A DNA stretch of 64,000 nucleotides from Pseudomonas asturiensis (GCF_900143095.1 NZ_FRDA01000004.1:137265-201264), one strand, 5' to 3'; counted from the first letter of the stretch, positions 51,552 to 61,720 are shown. A program made the numbers and translations. Notes: generated by a model from the letters alone, not told the origin.

Positions 51552-52256
51552 TCAGCACGTCTCGCCCCGCGCGGTGCAGGGCAGTATTTCCAGCGCGCGC
51601 CATTCCTTGATCAACTGACGACGGTTGCGCGCGTAGCGTTCGCTGAGGACGTCGGCGTTGGCAATGTCATCCATGGCGATCACGCGGTACTTGCTGTCTC
51701 CTTCACACCAGGCCGCCAGATAACGCTTGTCTTCAATGAAACCCAGCATGATGGGCCAGATGATCTGCGGGTCGGCCGGTGCGTGCTCGATTGACAACGT
51801 GATGCTCAATTTGTACTGATCGCGCAACGCCCGGCGGATTTCGCTCAGGTCGATGGAGGTTGAAGCGCTGAGTGGTTTGCTGATGTAGAAGGTTTCGTCG
51901 TCAAGGGTCGGGCGCATCTCGGGAGGGAGCACGGCATTGATCTTGGCCAGCGCGTTTTTTACGGCAAACGCGAACTGGTCATCGGTGTGACGGCTGACCC
52001 ACTGAGCACCGATGACCAGCGCCTGGATTTCCTCTTCCGTGAAGGACAACGGCGGCAACACAAACCCAGGCTTGAGGAGATAACCCAGGCCAGGTTCGCC
52101 ATCAATGTCAGCGCCCATGCCTTGCAAGGTCGCCACGTCGCGGCGAATCGTGCGCAGCGATACGCCAAGTTCCCGCGCGAGCGCCTCGCCCGACACCGTC
52201 ATGCGGTGCCGGCGAAACACTTGCATCAGTTCAAACAGTCGATGACTTCTGGCCAT
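51552..52256 (-). CDS. WYL-domain (YafY/DeoR-type) transcriptional regulator
   Basis: A 234-residue regulator. The N-terminal HTH_11 reads RLFELMQVFRRHRMTVSGEA, then LGVSLRTIRRDVATLQGMGA. The WYL domain occupies the C-terminal half, where the usual W-Y-L appears in a variant form (RYLAAWCEGDSKYRVIAMDD). WYL domains sense nucleic acid or small ligands. It begins two bases after the stop of the quinone reductase gene and is surely co-transcribed, probably regulating its own operon. Confidence 0.9.
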   Translation of the reverse strand: MARSHRLFELMQVFRRHRMTVSGEALARELGVSLRTIRRDVATLQGMGADIDGEPGLGYLLKPGFVLPPLSFTEEEIQALVIGAQWVSRHTDDQFAFAVKNALAKINAVLPPEMRPTLDDETFYISKPLSASTSIDLSEIRRALRDQYKLSITLSIEHAPADPQIIWPIMLGFIEDKRYLAAWCEGDSKYRVIAMDDIANADVLSERYARNRRQLIKEWRALEILPCTARGETC

Positions 52257-52258
52257 GC

Positions 52259-53191
52259 CTACTCCATCGCGATAACGCCTTTGCCGCCAAGCTTGCGGCC
52301 TTGCTCAAGCTCGGTGATCAGTTTGATCGCACCGCCCAACGGCACCACTTCACCGACCGCAACCCTGAACCTGCCCCTGCTGGCGGCTTCGGCAAGCTTA
52401 TCCAGAATCTCGACGCGGGGCGCACCGATGACAGGTTTGAGCCTGCGATCAAAGAGAGCCCGTATGAACTTGCCCGGACCGGGATTGAGATCCAGAAATA
52501 CACCGCCTGGACGCAACATCGCAACACCTGCCGATACGCTCAGGGTTGCGGCGGTATCCAGCACTGCGTCGAATCGTGTGGTAATGGCCGACGCAGGCGT
52601 TGCCCGGTAGTCGTAGACCGTTTGCACGCCCAGCGCCTTGGCCCTGTCGAGGTCTGCTGCACTGCAACTGCCCGACACAGTAGCACCGAAATAGCGCGCG
52701 ATCTGGACGGCCGCTTCGCCGACTGCGCCCGAACAGCCAGTGATGAACACATGTTGGCCTGCCTGCAGCTTCGCCTTGTCGACCAGTGCGTTCCAGGCGG
52801 TGATCCCCGGTGTGCCGATGCAGGCAGCGTCCTCGAAGGAGAGCGGCTCGGGTTTTTTCGCCAGAAAGGCTTCCTGGGTCACGACCGCCTGAGCAAATGC
52901 CCCGCTTTCCTTGAACCGTGCGAGCCCCAGTACGGCATCACCTGCCTTTAGCCGGGTAACATCAGCCCCTACCGAGATAACCGTCCCCGAAAAATCCATG
53001 CCCATGGCCCGGGGAAAGGCCTTGCCGGTCACAATCTTCATCACGCCGTTGCGCAATTTCCAGTCAATGGGATTGATGGCCGCGAACCTGACCTGCACGG
53101 CCACCTCGTTTTTTTTCGGCACTGCCAACCCGAAGTCCTCGACCTGCATCAACTCCGGGCCACCGTATTTGCTGTATTGAATGCGTTTCAT
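52259..53191 (-). CDS. NADP-dependent quinone oxidoreductase (zinc-less MDR family)
   Basis: A 310-residue medium-chain dehydrogenase/reductase of the quinone reductase group. It has MKRIQYSKYGGPELMQVEDF at the start, RAMGMDFSGTVISVGADVTR near residue 79 and the nucleotide-binding ITGCSGAVGEAAVQIARYFG near 150. Zinc ligands are absent, as expected for this class. It is the first gene of a two-gene operon with the WYL regulator. Confidence 0.92.
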   Translation of the reverse strand: MKRIQYSKYGGPELMQVEDFGLAVPKKNEVAVQVRFAAINPIDWKLRNGVMKIVTGKAFPRAMGMDFSGTVISVGADVTRLKAGDAVLGLARFKESGAFAQAVVTQEAFLAKKPEPLSFEDAACIGTPGITAWNALVDKAKLQAGQHVFITGCSGAVGEAAVQIARYFGATVSGSCSAADLDRAKALGVQTVYDYRATPASAITTRFDAVLDTAATLSVSAGVAMLRPGGVFLDLNPGPGKFIRALFDRRLKPVIGAPRVEILDKLAEAASRGRFRVAVGEVVPLGGAIKLITELEQGRKLGGKGVIAME

Positions 53192-53268
53192 GAGGCGTCT
53201 TCCGCGATGAGTACGCAGATCACACTACACAGCCACAGGGACAGTTTTTGTCACCATGCTTGCGACGT

Positions 53269-54015
53269 TCAGGAGTCTGGTTGACGCTCATACCTGCGTT
53301 GAATGCGCTCCAGTTCTCCCGACTCGTGCAGCCTCTCCAATGCCTTGGCCCAGGATGCGACCAGTGCATCGTCACAGTCCTGACTGAAAGCGATATACAA
53401 CGATGAGCGATAGAGCTCGATAGGTATCTGTCGCAAGGTGCCGGGGGCGATGTTCAGTTGTCGGCTGTGGTATGCCACGCCGGCATCGGTGTCGCCAATG
53501 ATGACAGGGGTGCGTCCATTGAGCAGCATTCGATAAAGCTGAACGCTTTCAGTCGCACTTTTGTCGAGGTTTTTAAAACCCAGCGACTGCAGCATGTCGG
53601 GTAGCAGACCAGCGTGCCGCGTCGTGATCTGCGGTGCATGCAGCAGTTGCTCAAGAGAGGTGATGGGCGACGCCGTGGCCAGTTGATAAGGGTGTATCGA
53701 CTCCTCCACGATGGGGCCGACCCATTTGTACAAGGGCTCGCGCTCTGGCGTTCGAAACATCGAATACAGGATGGTTCTGGGCCGATTTTTCAGGGTATGA
53801 CTCGCCCGCATGCTGGGCAGCATCACGATGTCGAACTCGTCCCCGGTGACCGCCATGATCGCTCTGACGATTTCCGTGGTCATGCCGGTGAGCTGATTAT
53901 TTTCCTCATAGTTGTAGGGCGCCCATTCTTCCGTGACGACCTGATAATGCTCCGCTCTGGCAGGCTCGCCGAGCAACAGACACACCAGCACTGCAGTTAA
54001 TGTCGAGAGGTTCAC
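53269..54015 (-). CDS. Periplasmic solute-binding protein (amino-acid ABC type)
   Basis: A 248-residue protein from a GTG at 54013-54015, giving a signal peptide (NLSTLTAVLVCLLLGEPARA). The mature part is an SBP_bac_3-like fold: YQVVTEEWAPYNYEENNQLT, GMTTEIVRAIMAVTG, then RTPEREPLYKWVGPIVEES and SSLYIAFSQDCDDALVASWA. Orphan proteins of this type are frequent in Pseudomonas and often lack a transporter, as here. The ligand is unknown. Confidence 0.85.
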   Translation of the reverse strand: MNLSTLTAVLVCLLLGEPARAEHYQVVTEEWAPYNYEENNQLTGMTTEIVRAIMAVTGDEFDIVMLPSMRASHTLKNRPRTILYSMFRTPEREPLYKWVGPIVEESIHPYQLATASPITSLEQLLHAPQITTRHAGLLPDMLQSLGFKNLDKSATESVQLYRMLLNGRTPVIIGDTDAGVAYHSRQLNIAPGTLRQIPIELYRSSLYIAFSQDCDDALVASWAKALERLHESGELERIQRRYERQPDS

Positions 54016-54181
54016 AGGGTCTGCCTGATGAGCTGTTCGGCGGTCCAGAGCGGATTTTATTGAACAGACAAGGCAAGCATAGACGCGTATCGGGCGTGCA
54101 TCGCGGCACTGGCAGGCAATTGCCAAAAGCAGCAGTAACGGGGTCAGGCGTCACTGCATGCCGGATGTGCGGTCATCCGCT

Positions 54182-54808
54182 TTATTGTGCGAATGAATAC
54201 TCGCCACCCTGTTCCAGCGCCTTGCGGTACGCGGGTCTGGCCTGGAATTTTTCGACCCAGGCGGCGAGGTTGGGGTAAGGCTGCAGCTTGCCGCGGGCCT
54301 TGGCGAGTTCGCCGATGAAGCTCATCTGGATATCCGCGCCGGTCAGTTCTTCACCGACCAGGTACGGCGTCAGGCCCAGGGCTTGGTTCAGGTAGCCCAG
54401 GTAGTTGGCGACTTCCGATTCAATACGTGGGTGCAACGGCGCGCCAGCATCGCCCAGGCGTCCGACGTACAGGTCGAGCATAAGCGGCAGCATGGCCGAG
54501 CCTTCGGCGAAATGCAGCCATTGCACGTATTCATCGTAGGTGGCTCCGGCAGGGTCGGGCTGCAGACGGCCCTCGCCGTGGCGGCGGATCAGGTAGTCGA
54601 CGATGGCACCGGATTCGATGACGACGTGAGGGCCGTCCTCGATCACCGGCGATTTGCCCAGCGGGTGAATGGCCTTGAGTTCAGGTGGCGCGAGGTTGGT
54701 CTTGGCGTCCCGCTCGTAGCGCTTGATCTCGTAAGGCAGGCCAAGCTCTTCGAGCAGCCAGAGAATGCGTTGCGAGCGTGAGTTGTTGAGGTGGTGAACA
54801 GTGATCAT
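54182..54808 (-). CDS. Glutathione S-transferase
   Basis: A 208-residue GST. The N-terminal thioredoxin fold starts MITVHHLNNSRSQRILWLLE with Ser/Asn in the active-site position and has GKSPVIEDGPHVVIESGAIV for glutathione binding. The C-terminal helical domain contains YFNQ-like LTGADIQMSFIGEL. It is a single gene; the substrate is not predictable. Confidence 0.93.
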   Translation of the reverse strand: MITVHHLNNSRSQRILWLLEELGLPYEIKRYERDAKTNLAPPELKAIHPLGKSPVIEDGPHVVIESGAIVDYLIRRHGEGRLQPDPAGATYDEYVQWLHFAEGSAMLPLMLDLYVGRLGDAGAPLHPRIESEVANYLGYLNQALGLTPYLVGEELTGADIQMSFIGELAKARGKLQPYPNLAAWVEKFQARPAYRKALEQGGEYSFAQ

Positions 54809-54912
54809 GTGGGCTCCGCTTCAGGTACGTGAGGGTGTTAATAGAGGACTGTCGTGGAGGCGGGGAGTGCCCTCGATCGGTATTGACGTCGATCACAGGT
54901 CAGGAAATGTCG

Positions 54913-55710
54913 TTACGCCCGCATGTCACGCGGGCTGATACCGAGCCGCTGCCTGAAGGCGGTGGCCATGTGGGCCTGCGATGAGAACCCGCAAGCCTGA
55001 GCGATATCAGCCAGTCGCTGGGTTGAATGACGCAGCAGTGTCCTGGCGCGCGCCAGGCGTCGGTCGATCACATAGCTGTGCGGGCTCTGGCCGGTCGTGT
55101 CCCGGAACGCACGCATCAAATACCCCTCTGACACGCCCAGTACGGTCGCCATTGCCTGCACACTCACCGGACCTTGCAGTTCTGCCTCGATGTAATCATC
55201 CAGCAATCGGAGCCGCTTTGCGGTGAGTGAGGGGCGAGACTGAAAGGACGCGGGTTCAGCGCCGATCGCTCGTTCGACCAGCGCAAAGGCCCATGCTTCC
55301 CAGTCATCTTCGACCGATACGCGCAGCAATGCGTTGCGCATGTGTTGCGCGAGGCTGATCGCGGGCGGGTCGATGCGATTGTTGAACGGACCGGCCTCGG
55401 CCAGCGATTTGCCGTCAGTGCGGATGACCCGCAGGTATTCGCCGCCTCTGGACGACTGTGAGAACACGTCACAGCCCGCCGGTACAAACGCCAGACCGTT
55501 GGCAAGAGCCTGGAAGGGAATCACCCGGTCGCTGCCGATGGCGTGTACGCCGTGCTGCCCATCGAAGGCGAAACCCACGGCAGACTGGGTCGCCACGTAC
55601 CGGGCTTCATAGGCCGAAGGCGGGAGCAGTTCAATCCGCCACGGCCCGGCCTCGGCATGGCGAACCGGTTCGGCAGGGGGCGATGATTGCAGACGTTCGA
55701 GCGGTTTCAT
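54913..55710 (-). CDS. AraC-family transcriptional regulator
   Basis: 265 residues from the ATG at 55708-55710 (MKPLERLQSSPPAEP). The frame is open upstream to 55794 without reason to extend it. The C-terminal AraC/XylS domain carries both helix-turn-helix units: VSVQAMATVLGVSEGYLMRA, then FRDTTGQSPHSYVIDRRLAR and RLADIAQACGFSSQAHMATA with FRQRLGISPRDMRA. It diverges from the serine/threonine dehydratase gene and may regulate it. Confidence 0.92.
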   Translation of the reverse strand: MKPLERLQSSPPAEPVRHAEAGPWRIELLPPSAYEARYVATQSAVGFAFDGQHGVHAIGSDRVIPFQALANGLAFVPAGCDVFSQSSRGGEYLRVIRTDGKSLAEAGPFNNRIDPPAISLAQHMRNALLRVSVEDDWEAWAFALVERAIGAEPASFQSRPSLTAKRLRLLDDYIEAELQGPVSVQAMATVLGVSEGYLMRAFRDTTGQSPHSYVIDRRLARARTLLRHSTQRLADIAQACGFSSQAHMATAFRQRLGISPRDMRA

Positions 55711-55808
55711 GGCTGCATAGTACTCAGGCGTCAGCGTAAAAGTCAGGTCAGTTTTCTGAAAGCCACAGGCGTGTTTTCTGCCTAGGCTGGGCAAAACCTT
55801 CTAGAGCA

Positions 55809-56783
55809 ATGACCATGCATGGATTGACGCTGCAAGACATCGAAAGCGCTGCTCGCCAGGTATACGACGTAATGCCGGCCACCGCGCAATATGCCTGGCC
55901 TTTGCTGGCACAGCGGCTGGGTTGCAGTGTCTGGGTCAAACACGAAAACCACACGCCTACCGGCGCATTCAAGGTGCGGGGTGGCATCACCTTCATGAGC
56001 TGGCTCAAACGCAATCATCCAGAGGTCCGGGGCATCGTGACGGCGACGCGTGGCAATCACGGCCAGAGCCTTGCGCTGGCCGCCCGCGCCTTGGGTCTGC
56101 ACGCCCTGATTGTGGTCCCGCAAGGTAACTCGGTGGAAAAGAACAGCGCCATGCGCGCCTTTGGCGGCGAAGTCGTCGAGTGCGGCCAGGATTTCGACCA
56201 GGCCCGTGAGGAGGCAGCCCGTCTGGCGCAGGTGCACGGGCTGTATCTGGTGCCGCCCTATCATCCAGAACTGGTCAAAGGGGTGGCGACCTATGCTCTG
56301 GAACTGTTCAACGCGGTCCCGGACCTGGATGTGGTTTACGTGCCCATCGGCTGTGGCTCTGGCGTCTGCGGCGTGATTGCTGCGCGCGATGCGTTGGGGC
56401 TTGAGACTGAAGTGGTGGGCGTGGTGTCCACCGAGGCCGACGCTGCCAAGCGATCGTTCGAGACCGGGCACCTGCAGGAAACCGCATCGGCCACGACCTT
56501 TGCCGATGGCCTGGCGGTGCGCAAGCCGGTGGCAGACGCGTTCAACGTCTACTCGGCGGGCGCCGCGCGCATCGTCTCGGTCAGCGATGCGCAGATCGCC
56601 GAGGCCATGCGTGTGTATTACACCGATACGCACAATTTGACCGAAGGCGCGGGTGCGGCGGCGCTGGCGGCACTCATTCACGAGCATGCACAGTTGCAGG
56701 GCAAAAAAGCCGGTGTGATTCTGTCGGGAGGAAACATTGATCGTGAGCTCTATGCAAGGGTGATTGCCGGGTTGTGGCCCTGA
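55809..56783 (+). CDS. PLP-dependent serine/threonine dehydratase
   Basis: A 324-residue fold-type II PLP enzyme. The Schiff-base lysine is in NHTPTGAFKVRGGI near residue 54, then TRGNHGQSLALAARALGL, the glycine-rich phosphate loop PIGCGSGVCGVIAARDA and the C-terminal VILSGGNIDRELYARV. No regulatory ACT domain is present, so this is a catabolic-type dehydratase making 2-oxo acids and ammonia from Thr or Ser. ATG 55815 is an alternative start. It is divergent from an AraC regulator. Confidence 0.92.
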   Translation: MTMHGLTLQDIESAARQVYDVMPATAQYAWPLLAQRLGCSVWVKHENHTPTGAFKVRGGITFMSWLKRNHPEVRGIVTATRGNHGQSLALAARALGLHALIVVPQGNSVEKNSAMRAFGGEVVECGQDFDQAREEAARLAQVHGLYLVPPYHPELVKGVATYALELFNAVPDLDVVYVPIGCGSGVCGVIAARDALGLETEVVGVVSTEADAAKRSFETGHLQETASATTFADGLAVRKPVADAFNVYSAGAARIVSVSDAQIAEAMRVYYTDTHNLTEGAGAAALAALIHEHAQLQGKKAGVILSGGNIDRELYARVIAGLWP

Positions 56784-56847
56784 CCCATAGGGCAGCCGTC
56801 GCCGATCGCGTAAGATTGCGCTCTCTTATTACATCAGGGACGAGTCA

Positions 56848-57975
56848 ATGGCATTTCGGGTGTTGGTCATTGGTGGCTACGGTAACTTTGGCAGTTTGAT
56901 CTGCGACCATCTGGTGACGCTGCCCACCGTTGAACTGGTCATTTCGGGCCGTGACAGTCGCAAGCTGGCTCAAAAGGTCGCCGAGCTGCAAACGCTGGGC
57001 GGCAAGGTCTGCGAAAGCTGGTGCGGTGATGCAATGAAGGACGGCACGGCCAGCGAGCTTCGTGCCCTGGGCATCCAGTTGGTGATTCACACGGCCGGGC
57101 CTTTTCAGCAGCAATCCTATGCCATCGCGCGGCATTGCATCGAAGCCGGTGTGAATTACTGCGACCTGTCGGACTGCCGCGCGTTTGTTACCGGGATCTC
57201 GACCCTTGATGCCGCCGCACGCGAGGCAGGTGTCAGTGTGTTGAGCGGCTGCAGTTCGGTGCCGACCCTGTCGGCGGCCATCATTGATGAGCATCGCGAA
57301 CGCTTTTTGCGCATCGATTCGATCGAGCACGGCATTTCATCGGCGGCCAAAATGCCGGGTCTGTCCACCGTGCTGGGCGTGCTGGCTTACGCAGGAAAGC
57401 CGATCAATCAGCTCAAGGACGGGCAGGTGCATCAGGTGCCGGGCTGGATGGACCTGACACTGCGCAAGCTACCGGACATGGGGACGCGGCTGCTGGCCAA
57501 TGTCGATGCGCCTGACATTGATGTATTTGCGACGCGCTACGCGGCAAAAAATCTGCGCTTCAAGGCTGGGTCAGGACTGAAGGCAGGCGGCATCGCCAAT
57601 TTTCTGTTGGCCTGGTCGATTCGCCGCGGTCTGATTCATGACCCTGCGCCCTGGGCGACCCGGCTGCATCGCTGGGGTACCCGGTTTGAACACTTGGGCG
57701 ACAAGAAAAGCGCGATGTACATAGACGTCGATGGAATTGATCACGACGGCCAGCCTTTGCGCATGCAGGCGCTGCTGACGGCCCTCAACGACAAGGGGCC
57801 GCAAATCCCCAGCTGCGCTGCGGTCGCCCTGGCGACAAAAATGGCCGCCGGTTACCGACCGCTTGCCGGGGCGCGTGCGTGCGTTGGCGAGATCACGGTG
57901 AATGAGTACTTGGTGGCCATGAACGAACCCGCCAACATTTCGCTGGACGTGCAGTTCAAGGGCGCAAAGGCCTGA
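56848..57975 (+). CDS. Saccharopine dehydrogenase-like NADP-binding oxidoreductase
   Basis: A 375-residue protein. The N-terminal Rossmann fold reads VLVIGGYGNFGSLICDHLVT, with ELVISGRDSRKLAQKVAEL. Then follow VIHTAGPFQQQSYAIARHCI and GVNYCDLSDCRAFVTGI, as in saccharopine dehydrogenase/trans-acting enoyl reductase relatives. The substrate is unknown. It lies two bases ahead of the DUF2269 membrane protein gene, so the two form an operon. Confidence 0.9.
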   Translation: MAFRVLVIGGYGNFGSLICDHLVTLPTVELVISGRDSRKLAQKVAELQTLGGKVCESWCGDAMKDGTASELRALGIQLVIHTAGPFQQQSYAIARHCIEAGVNYCDLSDCRAFVTGISTLDAAAREAGVSVLSGCSSVPTLSAAIIDEHRERFLRIDSIEHGISSAAKMPGLSTVLGVLAYAGKPINQLKDGQVHQVPGWMDLTLRKLPDMGTRLLANVDAPDIDVFATRYAAKNLRFKAGSGLKAGGIANFLLAWSIRRGLIHDPAPWATRLHRWGTRFEHLGDKKSAMYIDVDGIDHDGQPLRMQALLTALNDKGPQIPSCAAVALATKMAAGYRPLAGARACVGEITVNEYLVAMNEPANISLDVQFKGAKA

Positions 57976-57977
57976 CC

Positions 57978-58460
57978 ATGCTTTACCTGATACTTAAGTA
58001 TGTGCACGTGATTGCGGCGATCTTTTTGTTCGGCTTCGGCATGGGGTCGTACCTCTACCTGATCGCCGCCAGCCGCAGTGCCAATGCGCAAGTCATTGCT
58101 CATGTGGCGAAAATGGTGGTGCGCTACGACGCCTGGATTACCACTCCGGCCGGGTTCATGCAAATCATCACCGGGTATTGGCTGGTGAAACTGACGGGGT
58201 TGTCCCTGTTGAGCAACTGGGTGCTGACCTCGTTGATCATCTTCATCTGCGTGGGCGCATTGTGGCTGCCGGTTCTGATACTGCAAAAACGCCTGGAACG
58301 GCTGGCTGAACAGGCGGCTGAAAGGGGCAGGGCGCTGCCCGATGAGTTTCATGTCCACTACCGCCTATGGTTCTGGCTCGGCGTGGCGGGTTTTTCCGGC
58401 ATGTTCATGATTGTCTTGATGATGGTCAGCAAGATGACGCTGACGCAGTGGTTTCAGTGA
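57978..58460 (+). CDS. DUF2269-family integral membrane protein
   Basis: A 160-residue protein with four transmembrane helices (about 3-25, 54-76, 80-101 and 133-154). DUF2269 is recognised by the N-terminal LKYVHVIAAIFLFGFGMGSY and WITTPAGFMQIITGYWLV. Its function is unknown; relatives are often paired with dehydrogenases like the one immediately upstream. Confidence 0.88.
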   Translation: MLYLILKYVHVIAAIFLFGFGMGSYLYLIAASRSANAQVIAHVAKMVVRYDAWITTPAGFMQIITGYWLVKLTGLSLLSNWVLTSLIIFICVGALWLPVLILQKRLERLAEQAAERGRALPDEFHVHYRLWFWLGVAGFSGMFMIVLMMVSKMTLTQWFQ

Positions 58461-58650
58461 CTGCCTTCATCGAAAAAGACCTGAACGGCTGAAAACTTGA
58501 GTTCGCTGCGCGACCGTCTGGCGTTACCAGTCGTCCGAAAAAGATTCAGCCCACTAAGTTAAATAAATCTTAATGTTGGCGCAGGCCCCGTAAATGGGGG
58601 GCGCTGCGTCTTATCTATCGGTCGATCAGTTATATCGATCAAGTTTCCCA

Positions 58651-58677
58651 TCAAGTTCACCTGTTTAGCGCCGATTC
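58651..58677 (+). promoter_or_regulatory. FliA (sigma-28) promoter of the HBM chemoreceptor gene
   Basis: TCAAGTT at 58651-58657 and GCCGATTC at 58670-58677, 12 bases apart, fit the sigma-28 consensus TCAAG/TAAAG...GCCGATAA. It ends 34 bases before the chemoreceptor start, where a flagellar-class promoter is expected. Confidence 0.72.
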
Positions 58678-58711
58678 ACGGGCATTCCGAAAAATCGAAG
58701 GCACACACGCT

Positions 58712-60640
58712 ATGAGCGCGAAATGGTTGGACAACTTGAACGTCAGCAAGAAGCTCGGGCTGGGCTTTGCCGCCACCCTGCTGGGTGTACTGACGGTCAC
58801 GGCGATTGGTTACTCAAGTACTAACCTGTTGATCGAGCGTCTGGGCAAAAGTGGCGAGGTGGCTGCAATCAAGGGCGATGTACTCAATGCCCGAATTGCC
58901 GCTCAGGCCTACGCCACGGGTCCAAGCGCCGCCGGCGTGCAAACCTACGCCAGCGCGCTGGGCACGTTGAGTAACAGTGTCGAGCGGGGGCTGAAGGTAT
59001 TTGTCGTTTCGAGCAATCTGGACAAGCTGCGTGACATCAAGGAACAGGTCGGAGGCTTGAAGCAGACGTTCGATCAACTGGTCAGCATCAACCAGAAAGT
59101 CGATGACGCGTTAAAACCGCTGATCAAGGTTTCGGACGATGTCAGTGCAACGTTTGAAAACCTGCTGCAGAAAACCATCGACGACGCCGTGCGGGCGCCG
59201 AGCGAGTTGGGTATTCAACAAGTGAAAGTGGCCGGTGACCTGCGCAACGGCATGACCAACTTTCGGCTGATCTTCCGCCGCTACCTGAGTATTCCTTCTG
59301 CCGATAACCGTCAGGCGACCTTCAATGCGGCCGATGCGCTGATCGCGCAGCTGGCTGCCGCTCGCAATCAGTTGCCTGCCGAGGCCAATGGCGCGGTGGA
59401 CACCGCCCTGAGTGCCTTGAAGCAATACAAGGTACTGATGGCGTCGATCTCCGAGATGCTGCAGCAGACTGATCAGGTGCGCAGCGCCTTGCAGCAACAG
59501 TCCATCGCCACGGCGGCCCGTGCCGACGACCTGGCTGCAGCGCAACTGGTGAGTGCCAAGCGTGAGCAGGACACCGCAGTGATGCAGCTGTTGAGCGTGG
59601 CGTTTGTTGTGTTACTGATCGGCATCTTCGCGGCGTTCATCATCACCCGCCAGATCACCGTGCCATTGAACGACACCGTGATCGCCGCTCGCCGGATCGC
59701 CGAGGGCGACCTGACCCATGACACCGGTACGACGCGCCAGGACGAGTTGGGCCTGTTGCAGAACACCATGCAGCACATGACGGTGTCGCTGCGTGGCCTG
59801 ATAGGCGGCATCGGCACAGGCATCACACAGATCGCGACCGCAGCCGAAGAACTGTCTGCCGGCAGCGAGCAGACCAGTGCTGGCGTCGCTCAGCAAAAGA
59901 ACGAAGTCGATCAGGTCGCCACGGCCATGAACGAGATGGCGTCGACCGTCCAGGAAGTCGCACGCAACACCGAAGACGCCTCCAGGGCCGCCAGACAGGC
60001 TAGCGAGCGTGCCGCTCATGGCAGCAGTGTGGTGCAACACGCGACGCGGGAAATCGGCCAGTTGGCGGGCGAAGTCAAGCAATTGGGCCAGGCCATGGAG
60101 CGTCTGTCTGAAGACAGCAACAAGATTGGCAGCGTGATTGACGTGATCAAGGCGGTTGCCGAACAGACCAACCTGCTGGCGCTCAACGCTGCTATCGAAG
60201 CTGCGCGTGCGGGCGAGCAGGGCCGCGGCTTTGCTGTGGTGGCCGATGAAGTGCGCTCGCTGGCCCAGCGTACCCAGAACTCCACGACCGAAATCGAAGC
60301 GTTGATCCTGGCATTGCAACAGGGCACGGGCGCTGCCTCCGGCCTGATGGACGCCAGCCTGCAACGGACCGAAGGCACCGTGGTGCTGGCGCGCCAGGCC
60401 GAGCAGGCGCTGATGGAAATCAACCAATCGATCGGCACCATCGAGCAGATGAGCCAGCAGATTTCTGCGTCTGCCGAGCAACAGAGTGCAGTCACCGAAG
60501 AGATCAACCGCAGTGTGCTCAGCGTGCGGGACATCGCGGATCAATCCGCTGCGGCAACCGAGCAGAGCGCGGCCTCTACCGTGGAACTGGCCCGTCTGGG
60601 CGGTAACCTGCAGAGCATGGTGGCGCGCTTTCGGATCTGA
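58712..60640 (+). CDS. Methyl-accepting chemotaxis protein with HBM sensor
   Basis: A 642-residue receptor. It has transmembrane helix 1 at about 15-35, a 250-residue all-helical periplasmic domain of HBM (helical bimodular) type, helix 2 at about 290-312 ([20 protein letters not shown]), HAMP, and the signalling coil with the tip [23 protein letters not shown] receptors such as McpS and McpQ of P. putida sense organic acids including citrate. Which acid this one senses is not readable. The gene is alone, with a sigma-28 promoter upstream and a hairpin downstream. Confidence 0.94.
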   Translation: MSAKWLDNLNVSKKLGLGFAATLLGVLTVTAIGYSSTNLLIERLGKSGEVAAIKGDVLNARIAAQAYATGPSAAGVQTYASALGTLSNSVERGLKVFVVSSNLDKLRDIKEQVGGLKQTFDQLVSINQKVDDALKPLIKVSDDVSATFENLLQKTIDDAVRAPSELGIQQVKVAGDLRNGMTNFRLIFRRYLSIPSADNRQATFNAADALIAQLAAARNQLPAEANGAVDTALSALKQYKVLMASISEMLQQTDQVRSALQQQSIATAARADDLAAAQLVSAKREQDTAVMQLLSVAFVVLLIGIFAAFIITRQITVPLNDTVIAARRIAEGDLTHDTGTTRQDELGLLQNTMQHMTVSLRGLIGGIGTGITQIATAAEELSAGSEQTSAGVAQQKNEVDQVATAMNEMASTVQEVARNTEDASRAARQASERAAHGSSVVQHATREIGQLAGEVKQLGQAMERLSEDSNKIGSVIDVIKAVAEQTNLLALNAAIEAARAGEQGRGFAVVADEVRSLAQRTQNSTTEIEALILALQQGTGAASGLMDASLQRTEGTVVLARQAEQALMEINQSIGTIEQMSQQISASAEQQSAVTEEINRSVLSVRDIADQSAAATEQSAASTVELARLGGNLQSMVARFRI

Positions 60641-60652
60641 GGTCTGAAAAAC

Positions 60653-60677
60653 GGGCTTGCGGCAAGGTCGTAAGCCC
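60653..60677. terminator. Hairpin after the HBM chemoreceptor gene
   Basis: GGGCTTGCG and CGTAAGCCC form a 9-bp stem (one G-T pair) with a 7-base loop, starting 12 bases after the stop. It is preceded by GAAAAAC, so in the leftward direction the stem would be followed by a T-run. Likely a terminator. Confidence 0.6.
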
Positions 60678-60778
60678 ACTCCTATCAAACAACCCATACG
60701 TCACTGAAGAAACACTATTTTTCTGTGGCCGGTGCTCGCGTTGATACAGTGCTGTGCCAGAAATAGAGGGCGGGATAC

Positions 60779-61720
60779 CTACCTGGCCGCTTCAGCCTTT
60801 CGTTTTTCCGCCCTGACCACAACCCAGATACCGATTCCCGACACCAGCATGCCTGACGCCATCTGCCAGGACAGCGGTTCATCGAACATCATCCAGGCCA
60901 GCAGCATGGTCACTGGCGGGCTGAGGTACAGAGCGCTCGCGACCCGCGTTTCGGACGCCCGGCGCAGGCATACCCAGTAGAGCCCATAGCCACCCAGAGT
61001 GGACAAACCGGCAGTCCATGCCACGCTCAGTGCAAACCCTGTGCCGGGTACTGGCGCCAGTGAGCCTTGTGCGCCTTCAATACCGGCGAAGATGATGCCG
61101 GACACGCAACATTGCAGCCACAGATTCGGCAGCAGGCCCAGGGTCTGCGAAGCGGTCAACCGTTTGCGCCAAAGCGTCGCCACCGCCAGCGACAGCATGC
61201 CCAGCAATGGGAGGCCATAAGCCCATAACGGCGCTTTACCCCAGGCCAATGCGCCTTGTGTTGCAATCACTACGCCCAGCAGACCGATGGCCAGCCCGAC
61301 CCAGACTCGCCAGGCCAGTCGCTGGCCCAGAAACAGCGCTGCCAGCAGCGCCATTGCAATGGGCAGCAGATCTGCGAACAGCGCCGCGAGCCCGGCCGGA
61401 ACGCCCAGCGCGATGCCTTGTGTGATGCCCGCCAGATAGCCCGTCATGGCCAGCAGACCAATGCCTGCGTTTTTCAGCAAAACAGCAGGCGAGGTCCGCA
61501 GCAATGGCCGGAACACAAAGGGCAAAAGAATCAGGCAGACCAACACGCAGCGCCAGAACACCACCAACAGGGGCGGCGCGTAATCGATCGAGAAGCGGGC
61601 GCCGATGAATCCGGAACTCCAGGTCAGGATCAGCCCCGCTTCGAGAAGCGGTAACGGCAGGGATCGCAGACGGTCAGGCCGTGGGATTTGGCTGTGTTTT
61701 ATCGATATGTGCTGGTTCAT
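60779..61720 (-). CDS. EamA/DMT-family transporter
   Basis: A 313-residue protein with ten predicted transmembrane helices in two EamA repeats (LEAGLILTWSSGFIGARFSI at the start; LYLSPPVTMLLAWMMFDEPL in the second half). It probably exports an amino acid or other metabolite. It is divergent from a LysR gene 75 bases away, mirroring the exporter/LysR pair at 49671-51536. Confidence 0.9.
   Translation of the reverse strand: MNQHISIKHSQIPRPDRLRSLPLPLLEAGLILTWSSGFIGARFSIDYAPPLLVVFWRCVLVCLILLPFVFRPLLRTSPAVLLKNAGIGLLAMTGYLAGITQGIALGVPAGLAALFADLLPIAMALLAALFLGQRLAWRVWVGLAIGLLGVVIATQGALAWGKAPLWAYGLPLLGMLSLAVATLWRKRLTASQTLGLLPNLWLQCCVSGIIFAGIEGAQGSLAPVPGTGFALSVAWTAGLSTLGGYGLYWVCLRRASETRVASALYLSPPVTMLLAWMMFDEPLSWQMASGMLVSGIGIWVVVRAEKRKAEAAR

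Noticed and set aside
59612..60697. 361-codon minus-strand frame opposite the HBM chemoreceptor gene
   Set aside because: Shadow of the conserved chemoreceptor signalling domain; similar frames appear opposite most chemoreceptor genes.
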